NCBI RefSeq assembly: GCF_049808615.1
Contig: NZ_JBNCAN010000043.1
Span: 1-11,419 of the forward strand
From: Modicisalibacter sp049808615
GTDB lineage: Bacteria > Pseudomonadota > Gammaproteobacteria > Pseudomonadales > Halomonadaceae
DNA: 11,419 nt
Direction: 5' to 3'
Shown one piece after another: positions 6,436-11,419 of the stretch. Both the position numbers and the translations under genes were made by a program. Numbering within the stretch: position 1 is the stretch's first letter; each line of letters starts with the position of its first letter. The notes beneath the pieces are model-generated. The model saw only the letters and a list, made by a program, of their open reading frames with translations, ran no database searches and was not told the DNA's origin.

Positions 6436-6494
6436 GGCGAGACTTCGTAGGATCCTGGCTGGATCAGATCGGGCCGAGCCTCCGGAGTCTCGCC
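6436..6494. repeat. Inverted repeat between hyuB and the AraC-type gene
   Basis: GGCGAGACT (6436-6444) and AGTCTCGCC (6486-6494) are perfect 9-bp complements separated by 41 nt, and AACG/CGTT can extend the stem after a 2-nt bulge. There is no T-run downstream, so it is not a standard Rho-independent terminator. It could attenuate read-through from hyuB, or act as an operator or RNA processing site ahead of the regulator gene. Confidence 0.4.
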
Positions 6495-6545
6495 TTCGTT
6501 GCGACACGCTCATACATGGCACGTGAACAGACAGAGAGGAATGGC

Positions 6546-7568
6546 ATGAAAACAACGATGACAATGCCAGGAGCCGCTGAGTTGCCAGGAGTTGCCAGGC
6601 CGATAAGGGCCGGTGGAGGCACAAGGCCCGACACAAGGCTAATCTCATACTCGCAGGATCGCTGGACTCAGGTCATTTCCGACACTTACTTTCCATTGAC
6701 GCTCAATTACGGCGGCCACAAGGAAGACGCCTTCCAGGGGACGCTGAGACTCTGGAGGGCAGAGGGAAGTGACTTCTCTCTATCGCGACTCATATCTGAC
6801 AGGGCTGAATACTCCCGGTCGCGTTCGCAAATTGCTGAGGATAGCCAAGCCTCGTTTCTGGTGACGATACCGTTAAAGGCAAAGGTGTTTTTTTCCCAGC
6901 ATGGAAGAAGCTTGAATTGCCCCCCGGGCCACTTCATCGTCGAACAGGGCGATGCGCCCTATCAGTTCGGCTATACAACGCCAAACGACATGTGGGTGTT
7001 CAAGGTGCCCGAGGGTCCGATGAAGTCCCGCATTCGGCGTCCGGAACGCTATTCGCAGCACTGCTTATCCGCCCAGGAGGGCATCGGCTGTGCCTTCGTC
7101 GAATTCCTGAAGATCTGCTCGCAGCATGTAAATGATTGCAGCGTGGAGGATCAGAGTCGCTTGTTCGAGCAGGCCCTGAGCATGCTGTCGATGGTGCTAG
7201 AGCAGGACGAGCGTGTGCTGAATAGCGAACAGTCACATATGAAGACTGCGCACCTCATGCGAATTGAGCGCTATATCTCGGCCAACCTGGGCGACCCTGA
7301 TCTGTCGCCCACTCGCATCGCCCATTTCTGCGGTATTTCCCTGCGCTACTTGCACAAGCTATTTTCAGGATCGGGGTATACGGTCGGTGAATGGGTTCGC
7401 GCCCAGCGGCTGGAAGCCGCACACCGCGAACTCGAATCGCTACCCGTGGGAATCAATATCGGTGAAGTGGCCTACCGCTGGGGGTTCTCGGAGCAGGCGC
7501 AGTTCAGCCGCGCGTTTCGCAGACGGTTCGGTTATTCAGCCAGCGAACTACGGGATCGCCAGACATGA
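6546..7568 (+). CDS. AraC-family transcriptional regulator (FeaR-like)
   Basis: This 340-residue regulator has an N-terminal AraC-binding-like sensor domain of the FeaR/AraC_binding_2 type (roughly residues 40-190; note LVTIPLKAKVFF and PPGHFIVEQGDAPYQFGY). A C-terminal AraC/XylS double helix-turn-helix follows (about 238-335; LSPTRIAHFCGISLRYLHKL as the first HTH, and INIGEVAYRWGFSEQAQFSR then AFRRRFG as the second, with the hallmark F-x-x-x-F-x-x-x-FG pattern). I start it at ATG 6546, which has AGAGAGGA (6533-6540) 5 nt upstream; an in-frame ATG at 6516 lacks one. It is co-directional with hyuAB after a gap of about 130 bp, so it is a good candidate activator of that operon in response to the substrate, though this is inferred from proximity. 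No neighbouring promoter can be identified with confidence. Confidence 0.9.
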   Translation: MKTTMTMPGAAELPGVARPIRAGGGTRPDTRLISYSQDRWTQVISDTYFPLTLNYGGHKEDAFQGTLRLWRAEGSDFSLSRLISDRAEYSRSRSQIAEDSQASFLVTIPLKAKVFFSQHGRSLNCPPGHFIVEQGDAPYQFGYTTPNDMWVFKVPEGPMKSRIRRPERYSQHCLSAQEGIGCAFVEFLKICSQHVNDCSVEDQSRLFEQALSMLSMVLEQDERVLNSEQSHMKTAHLMRIERYISANLGDPDLSPTRIAHFCGISLRYLHKLFSGSGYTVGEWVRAQRLEAAHRELESLPVGINIGEVAYRWGFSEQAQFSRAFRRRFGYSASELRDRQT

Positions 7569-7862
7569 GTGGCAGCAGTGTGACTCGAAGCCGGCAGCTA
7601 ATCGCTCATCGTTAAAGCTTGGATTCAACCAATAAACGTGTATGGTCTCCTCCCGGATTGCAAGGCCTCAGGCTGAAGAAAGGGACAGATTGGCTTTCAT
7701 ATATCCGGCCTGATGTTGAAGCCTGAGGCTTCTGGCCTTGATGAGACATTCGCGCATACCGTCCTTATCAGCACTTCGGCATTGGCTGCCTCTGCGTTTG
7801 CCAAGTTTTCAATATGCCGGTCTTACCTGTATTCATCGTGCCTGTTGCCTACGCAACCTAGG
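7569..7862. other. Intergenic region with inverted repeats, no supported gene
   Basis: This stretch runs between the regulator and the left end of the IS3-family element. A 61-codon frame at 7738 has no ribosome-binding site and an unnatural composition, and I do not accept it. The only structures seen are the inverted repeats at 7665-7732. It may be what remains of the intergenic region before a gene that was lost when IS elements arrived. Confidence 0.5.
7665..7732. repeat. Paired palindromic elements (GCCTCAGGCT / AGCCTGAGGC)
   Basis: GCCTCAGGCT (7665-7674) and AGCCTGAGGC (7720-7729) are perfect 10-bp complements 45 nt apart. The second copy sits in a self-complementary 15-mer GAAGCCTGAGGCTTC (7718-7732, 7-bp arms around one base). 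Both copies have dyad symmetry about a central base, so they look like two operator-type sites or one stem with 10-bp arms. No T-run follows. They lie about 100-160 bp downstream of the AraC-type gene. Confidence 0.5.
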
Positions 7863-7940
7863 TGACCTTCTCCCCAGAAACCGGTCCATCGGCAATGTGA
7901 GATTTCCGCTACGTTTACTCTGATAGCAGGAGATCTCGCG

Positions 7941-8207
7941 ATGAAGCGTAATCGCCATACCGAAGAGCAGATCATCAGTATTCTCAAGGCCAACGAGCGC
8001 GGCGTCTCAATCGCCGAGCTGGCCCGCCAAAACGGCGTGACCGAGCAGACCCTTTACCGCTGGAAGGCCAAGTACAGCGGCATGGAGGTTTCGGAGGCCA
8101 AGCGCCTCCGCGAGTTGGAAGCCGAGAACGCCCGGCTCAAGAAGCTGTTGGCGGAAAGCGCCCTCGTCAATGCCGCGCTCAAGGAGATCGTCTCGGGAAA
8201 GTGGTGA
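7941..8207 (+). CDS. IS3-family transposase OrfA
   Basis: This 88-residue OrfA is intact. It begins MKRNRHTEEQIISILKANER, has a helix-turn-helix (VSIAELARQNGVTEQTLYRW), and then a leucine-zipper helix (VSEAKRLRELEAENARLKKL) as in IS407-type elements. AGGAG at 7928-7932 is 8 nt before the ATG. In the family OrfA binds the ends and is fused to OrfB by frameshifting; its stop TGA (8205-8207) overlaps a GTG in the orfB frame. Because orfB is broken, OrfA can at most act as an inhibitor or end-binding protein. Confidence 0.9.
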   Translation: MKRNRHTEEQIISILKANERGVSIAELARQNGVTEQTLYRWKAKYSGMEVSEAKRLRELEAENARLKKLLAESALVNAALKEIVSGKW

Positions 8208-8889
8208 CGCCCGAAGCGAAGCGGCGGGCGGTACAGCCTCTGGTGACGGGCGGCTGGCTCAGCCAGCGAGGCGCCTGCAAGCCTTGGCGACGAGCTATCC
8301 CCGCTATGGCTACTTACTGCTGCATGCACTGTTGCGTCAGGAGGGTCTGGTGATCAATCGCAAGCGTACCTACCGGCTGTACTGCGAGCATGGCCTCCAG
8401 GTCCGGACCCGACGGCGCAAGCGACTGATCCGGCCGAGGACACCGATGCCACTGCCGGACCGCCCCAACCAGCGCTGGTCAATGGTCTTCGTGTCGGATC
8501 AGTTGGCCTCGGGGCGTCGGTTTCGCGTGCTGAACATCGTGGACGACTTCAACCGAGAGTGTGTCGGGCAACTGGCAGATACGTTCATTTCCGGGCGTCG
8601 CTTGGCCCGATTCCTGGACGAGATTGCTCAGCAGCGCTCTCTATCAGCCTCGATTGTTTGCGATAACGGGCCGGAGCTGACCAGCAAGGCAATGTTCTTC
8701 TGGGCGCGCGAGCGGAAGGTGACGCTGGCCTTCATCCAGCCGGGCAAGCCGACGCAGAATGCGTTCATAGAAAGCCTCAACGGCAAGTTCCGGGACGGCT
8801 GCCTCAACCAACACTGGTTCCTGAGCCTGGCGGATGCACGGCACGAAATCACGCAATGGAGGACCCACTACAACCATGTCACATTGTGA
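8204..8889 (+). pseudogene. IS3-family transposase OrfB, inactivated
   Basis: OrfB begins in frame at GTG 8204 (VTPEAKRRAVQPLVTGGWLS, then QRGACK) and jumps at about 8270-8280 to another frame that reads ALATSYPRYGYLLLHALLRQ, skipping about 30 residues that relatives have between these blocks. The HTH_21 and integrase-core domains follow: RWSMVFVSDQL, VLNIVDDFNRECV, IVCDNGPELTS, and PTQNAFIESLNGKFRDGCLN. The first catalytic Asp (WSMD/WSLD in relatives) is Val here (GTC for GAC), while DNG and the Glu in FIESLNG are kept. The end is also cut: after HYNHV the usual RPHSxLG segment is missing and a stop follows three codons later, 26 bp before the IS end. Three independent lesions make it certainly non-functional. 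Confidence 0.88.
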
Positions 8890-9043
8890 GCGGACCTAAA
8901 CCGGGGGGAAGGTCAAAGAGCTGAACAGATAAGGCAAAAGCTGGTAGCGAACGCACATTTAGGGGTATGTGGCATTCCCGATCAGCGCATGGGTAATCAT
9001 AGGAGATTTCAGACAGAGCAAAGAGGTTACATTATCCTCTAGT

Positions 9044-9180
9044 TGTAGGGTCCCGGATGATCGAATCGCCTATAGAAGTTATCCTCTGCTAGCCGCCAGG
9101 GAGCTTCTTCAGCAATTCATCCGGGAGCAGGTTCATGGACATCAAGCTGCATAAACAAGCGACCACGACACCGAAGGTCC
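9044..9180 (+). mobile_element. IS481-family element, 5' end only
   Basis: A transposase start typical of IS481 elements is found at 9135 and is cut at 9180 by the IS256-type end. The left boundary is a guess: TGTAGGGTCCCGG at 9044 has the TGT start common in IS481 ends and lies about 90 bp before the start codon. Between 8916 and 9043 I see nothing identifiable. Confidence 0.4.
9135..9180 (+). pseudogene. IS481-family transposase, first 15 codons
   Basis: The reading MDIKLHKQATTTPKV is a well-known N-terminus of one group of IS481 transposases (relatives continue I-R-A-x-I-Q and an HTH). A ribosome-binding-like GGGAGCAGG precedes the ATG. At 9181 the sequence switches to the IS256-type terminal repeat (GAGTTATTG), so the gene was broken by that insertion; the remainder should lie beyond the right edge of the window if the IS256 element inserted simply. 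Confidence 0.7.
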
Positions 9181-9190
9181 GAGTTATTGG

Positions 9191-9262
9191 TCGGGTAGAC
9201 CGGACGATTGCTCGTTCCGGCCCCCCACAGATCCGAGCGTGCGCGATTGACGCACTCGGCTC
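9191..9262 (-). ncRNA. Group II intron domains V and VI
   Basis: Domain V (complement of 9230-9262, 33 nt) starts GAGCCGAG. It folds into a lower stem of about 8 pairs, a 2-nt bulge and a short upper stem, the signature shape of the catalytic hairpin with its AGC triad. At the third pair a G·A apposition replaces the usual G·U. Domain VI (complement of about 9190-9229) has a CCGG/CCGG stem and a likely branch-point A at 9196, seven nucleotides from the 3' end. These features were folded by eye. Confidence 0.75.
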
Positions 9263-9276
9263 CTCAACCGTCAGGT

Positions 9277-10584
9277 TCACACGAAGGACGCTCGGTGCAC
9301 GATTCTCGCTCGCGGTAACGGGAGTGTCAGCAACAGTTGCCTTGCCTTCTCCCACGGGAACCATCCTCTCTGCGATCGCCTCCTGAGCCACTTGATCCAG
9401 GTTGTCTGAACCCTGTATTGGAAGCGTTGCAGAGACTCGATGTTGTGGGTTATCCCGTAGTACGCATAGTGCCCCATAACCTTTCGACAGAGTTGGCGGT
9501 GCTGATCACGCAGGGGCAGGTGGCGGTTGGCTCGGCACCACAGCGAAATTCGCTTCAGGCCTCGCTTGAACCGGTCCTTGGCCGTTTTCTGCTTGATGAT
9601 CCAGCGTCCACGCAGGGACTTCCCCCAGTAATAGGTAAAGCCCAGGAAGTCGAAGGTCTCGGCCCGTAGCTCGCGATGTGGCCGAAACCGTACCAGCCGA
9701 GTCTTGGTCGGGTGCAGGGTAAGGCCGAAGCGCGCAAAGCGCTTGGCCAGTACCTCCAGCACCTTGCGGGCATCAGCTTCGTTGCTGAAGGCGAGCACGG
9801 CATCATCGGCGAAGCGCACCGAGAATGCTCGTCCGCGCAGGCGTGGTTTGACGTCTTGCTCAAACCACTCATCCAGCACGTAGTGGAGGTAGACATTCGC
9901 CAGCAAGGGGGAAATCACACCCCCTTGTGGGCTGCCTATCTCGCCCTTCTGCCATTGCCCGGCGTCCAATACCCCGGCCTTGAGCCACTTGCCGATCAGG
10001 CGGAGAATCACGCCGTCCTTCACTCGTTGCTGCAGAAACGCACGCAGGTGCTGGTGGTCGATCGTGTCGAAGAAGGCTTTGATGTCCAGATCAATGACCC
10101 AGCCTCCGCCCATCGACATCAGGCCATTCCTCACCGTTCCGATGGCCTGATGCGCCGAGCGCCCCGGCCGGAAACCATACGAGCACTCGTGAAAGTCATG
10201 CTCATAGAGCGGCTCCAGCAGGGCCACCACGGCACGTTGCAGGACCTTGTCTTCGAAGGTAGGAATGCCAATCGGCCGTGTGGAGCGCCCGTCTCCCTTG
10301 GGAATATTGACGCGCCGCACCGGCGGCGCCCGGTAGCGACCGCTCTTGGCCGCTTCCAGCAGACGCTGGACGTTAGCCTCGAAGTCGCGCGCGAAGTCGT
10401 CCGCCGTCTGGCCGTCGATCCCGACGGCGCCGTCACGGCGCGTCATCAGGTAGGCCGTCCTCAGCCACTGGGCGTCGATATGATGCGCCAGTGACGTGAA
10501 GGCACGCTGCGGGAAGCGCTCTGCCAGCGCTGCTATCCGCACTTGTTTCGTGGACATGACCTCAGGTTCCTGTGCACCTGTCAT
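9277..10584 (-). CDS. ltrA: Group II intron reverse transcriptase/maturase
   Basis: This 435-residue multifunctional intron protein assists splicing and copies the intron into DNA targets. In order it shows the N-terminal RT-0 region (TSLAHHIDAQWLRTAY, 30-45), IPKGDG...RPIGIPTFEDKVLQRAV (94-119), the RT palm with VIDLDIKAFF (163-172, catalytic Asp), GSPQGGVISPLLANV (217-231), VRFADDAVLAFS (256-267, catalytic Asp pair 260-261) and the thumb/maturase X domain (GHYAYYGI, YRVQTTWIKWLRRRSQRG). It ends soon afterwards without an HNH nuclease. FADD replaces the commoner YADD. I choose the start at 10584 because GAGGG stands 4 nt upstream; an ATG at 10557 (MSTKQVRIAALAERF) is an equally family-like alternative. 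A longer frame running up to 10923 reads through the intron's structured RNA and is not protein. Confidence 0.93.
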   Translation of the reverse strand: MTGAQEPEVMSTKQVRIAALAERFPQRAFTSLAHHIDAQWLRTAYLMTRRDGAVGIDGQTADDFARDFEANVQRLLEAAKSGRYRAPPVRRVNIPKGDGRSTRPIGIPTFEDKVLQRAVVALLEPLYEHDFHECSYGFRPGRSAHQAIGTVRNGLMSMGGGWVIDLDIKAFFDTIDHQHLRAFLQQRVKDGVILRLIGKWLKAGVLDAGQWQKGEIGSPQGGVISPLLANVYLHYVLDEWFEQDVKPRLRGRAFSVRFADDAVLAFSNEADARKVLEVLAKRFARFGLTLHPTKTRLVRFRPHRELRAETFDFLGFTYYWGKSLRGRWIIKQKTAKDRFKRGLKRISLWCRANRHLPLRDQHRQLCRKVMGHYAYYGITHNIESLQRFQYRVQTTWIKWLRRRSQRGWFPWEKARQLLLTLPLPRARIVHRASFV

Positions 10585-11172
10585 GTTGCCCTCGTGCAGT
10601 TCTGATGATTGGCCGCCCCTTCCCTCCAGCGGGTCCCGTCGAGTAGGTTCCCCGCCTTCTTCGGTACTATGAGCGACTCCGACTCCCGCCCTTCCATCCG
10701 GCTGGCTCCTTATGGTCGCCTGGCCGTACCCCCTGAGTGCCTGTTGTTTGCTTCCGGTACCGTCAGGCACGACAGCACCGGACCGGGAGCTTTCGCCGCA
10801 GGCAGCCCCATGCCTGTACCTTTGTCGTTCAGAGGAGAAGGACGGGCCTCCCAGGTTCCTGGGAAACCCCTGTATGGACATGCCCTGCTCTTCGACCCCG
10901 GCGGCCCTTCCCTGCCAAGCCATACGGCAGGGTCGTGTTGCCTTCCAGCATTTGAAAACTGTCGGCGACTGCCACTACCACAATTTCGGGGCTCTATCAC
11001 ACGGCCTATCCACTCGCTGTGTACGCTTCGCAGCGGCGGTTACCCGACACCACGCAACACTCGCTGCCGGCTGGTGGCTAGCCTTGGCCGGGTGGGACTT
11101 TCACCCACTGGGTTTCACGACATCCTTTCCACCTTCTCGGTTTCCCGGATGTCCAGGCTTTGCCTGGCGCAC
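10585..11172 (-). ncRNA. Group II intron 5' half (domains I-IV, before the ORF)
   Basis: This is the structured 5' part of the intron RNA, from GTGCGCC at 11172 to the maturase ribosome-binding site. It should hold the exon-binding sites. Many short local inverted repeats are visible (such as GCCAGGC/GCCTGG just after the 5' end), but I did not resolve the individual domains or EBS/IBS pairs. Open frames crossing it on either strand are artefacts of the GC-rich structured RNA. Confidence 0.7.
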
Positions 11173-11192
11173 TCAAATCTGGTGGATGACGG

Positions 11193-11419
11193 TCAGGCCG
11201 CATTCCTGTCTGATTGATCGGTTATCTGCTCTCCGTCCTGGAACTTGACGTTGCTGACGACCAGTTCCAGCTTCTGGAAGTGCTTGATACGTCTCCAGCA
11301 TTTTTGGGCGCTCTGAAGCAACTTGAATACCATCGACAGGGTCGTCGCCCGAGAGCCGCAGTTCCGGCTCCGCTTGCTGCGCAGACGGACCGTGGCGAAG
11401 GATGACTCGATCGGGTTAG
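11193..11419 (-). CDS. IS256-family (Mutator-like) transposase, C-terminal part
   Basis: The visible 74 C-terminal residues begin NPIESSFATVRLRSKRSRNC and continue with TTLSMVFKLLQSAQKCWRRI and VVSNVKFQDGEQ. This is the conserved end of IS256-family transposases; the Glu of NPIES is at the position of the third catalytic residue of the DDE triad. The frame runs off the right edge (first full codon at 11417) and ends at a natural TGA (11193-11195), 20 bp before the intron. Nothing visible suggests damage to the coding part; the upstream two thirds are outside the window. Confidence 0.88.
   Translation of the reverse strand, partial: NPIESSFATVRLRSKRSRNCGSRATTLSMVFKLLQSAQKCWRRIKHFQKLELVVSNVKFQDGEQITDQSDRNAA

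Larger units (their letters stand above)
7863..8915 (+). mobile_element. IS3-family element (IS407-like), degenerate
   Basis: The left end TGACCTTCTCCCCAGAAACC (from 7863) matches the reverse complement of the right end ending at 8915 (TGACCTTCCCCCCGGTTTAG): TGACCTTC-x-CCCC at the tip and GGTCC further in. The ends are the TG...CA form usual for IS3. The element carries orfA and a damaged orfB on the + strand. At 1053 bp it is shorter than the 1.2-1.3 kb usual for the group, in keeping with two internal deletions in orfB. No target duplication is seen (TAGG to the left, AAGA to the right), so a flank has changed or a rearrangement has taken place. Confidence 0.75.
9190..11172 (-). mobile_element. 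Group II intron with maturase ORF, apparently complete
   Basis: On the minus strand the intron starts GTGCGCC at 11172 (consensus GUGYG), contains about 590 nt of structured RNA before the ORF, encodes a reverse transcriptase/maturase, and ends with a domain V-like hairpin (9230-9262) and domain VI with a terminal CTACCCGAC at 9190 (AY end). Its length of 1983 nt is typical. The flanks rejoin to an intact IS256 terminal repeat, which supports both boundaries. The encoded protein lacks an HNH endonuclease domain, as in the IIC-like and related bacterial groups; I do not assign a class. Orientation is the same as the interrupted IS. All essential parts are present, so it may still splice and move. 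Confidence 0.88.
9181..11419 (-). mobile_element. IS256-family element, right end, interrupted by a group II intron
   Basis: The transposase C-terminus is on the minus strand (stop at 11193-11195). Twenty bases beyond it, the IS end begins CCACCAGATTTGA, is broken by the intron at 11172/11173, and resumes after the intron as CAATAACTC ending at 9181. Joined, this is a normal IS256-type terminal repeat resembling the one at 93-117. The element continues past the window edge. It lies inside an IS481-type element. Confidence 0.8.

Noticed and set aside
7738..7923. 61-codon frame between the regulator and IS3 OrfA
   Set aside because: No ribosome-binding site, unnatural composition, and it crosses the left end of the IS3-family element at 7863.
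1729..9180. The two IS481 fragments as halves of one element split by the hyu island
   Set aside because: On the + strand the C-terminal part is on the left and the N-terminal part on the right, which is the wrong order, and their signatures suggest different IS481 subgroups.
9676..10494. 272-codon open frame on the + strand
   Set aside because: It is an antisense shadow of the maturase gene with no family resemblance.
10585..10923. N-terminal extension of the intron maturase up to 10923
   Set aside because: It translates the structured intron RNA; the composition is meaningless and family proteins start near MSTKQ or slightly upstream.
10609..11248. Overlapping + strand open frames of about 200 and 178 codons
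   Set aside because: They lie antisense to the intron 5' RNA and the IS256 end; GC-rich structured RNA produces such frames.
1..11419. CRISPR arrays, tRNA or rRNA genes, toxin-antitoxin or defence genes
   Set aside because: I found no regularly spaced repeats, no tRNA-like cloverleaf and no recognisable defence protein on either strand by reading.

Overview
The window is an accessory stretch of a high-GC, probably gammaproteobacterial chromosome or plasmid. The acidic, GC-rich proteins would suit a Halomonas-like host, but that is only an impression from protein style and has not been tested. A short metabolic island (hyuA, hyuB and an AraC-type regulator, all on the + strand) sits between two scrap heaps of insertion sequences.

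Left flank (1-1888). Positions 1-117 look like the left end of an IS256-family element whose transposase runs leftward out of the window. It abuts, and apparently interrupts, a frameshifted IS110/IS1111-type transposase remnant (118-510) with its 3' non-coding tail. Next comes an apparently complete IS5-family (IS427-type) element with 15-bp inverted repeats (775-1637), whose two transposase frames are joined by a canonical A AAA AAG slippery site. Then follow scraps of an IS3 OrfA (about 1643-1724) and of an IS481 transposase C-terminus (about 1729-1888).

Centre (1889-7862). A gene-free leader of about 500 bp becomes strongly AT-rich before hyuA. hyuA (681 aa) and hyuB (655 aa) encode the two subunits of a hydantoinase/oxoprolinase-family ATP-dependent enzyme. 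They are nearly fused: the hyuA stop and the hyuB start are 2 nt apart. About 130 bp further lies a FeaR-like AraC-family activator (340 aa), a plausible regulator of the pair. The substrate cannot be read from the sequence.

Right flank (7863-11419). A degenerate IS3-family element (7863-8915) has an intact OrfA, but its OrfB has lost the first catalytic Asp, an internal segment and its C-terminus. The 5' end of an IS481-family element (transposase start at 9135) is cut at 9180 by the right end of an IS256-family element. That IS256 end is itself interrupted by a complete-looking group II intron (complement of 9190-11172) with 5' GTGCGCC, domains V and VI, and an intact reverse transcriptase/maturase. 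The intron lies inside the terminal inverted repeat, 20 bp beyond the transposase stop codon. The window ends inside the IS256 transposase.

In short, the only cellular genes are hyuA, hyuB and the regulator; almost everything else is nested mobile DNA. The most notable structures are the three-layer nesting IS481 > IS256 > group II intron, the intron's position in an IS terminal repeat, and a long hairpin just ahead of the putative IS256 transposase start codon at the left edge.
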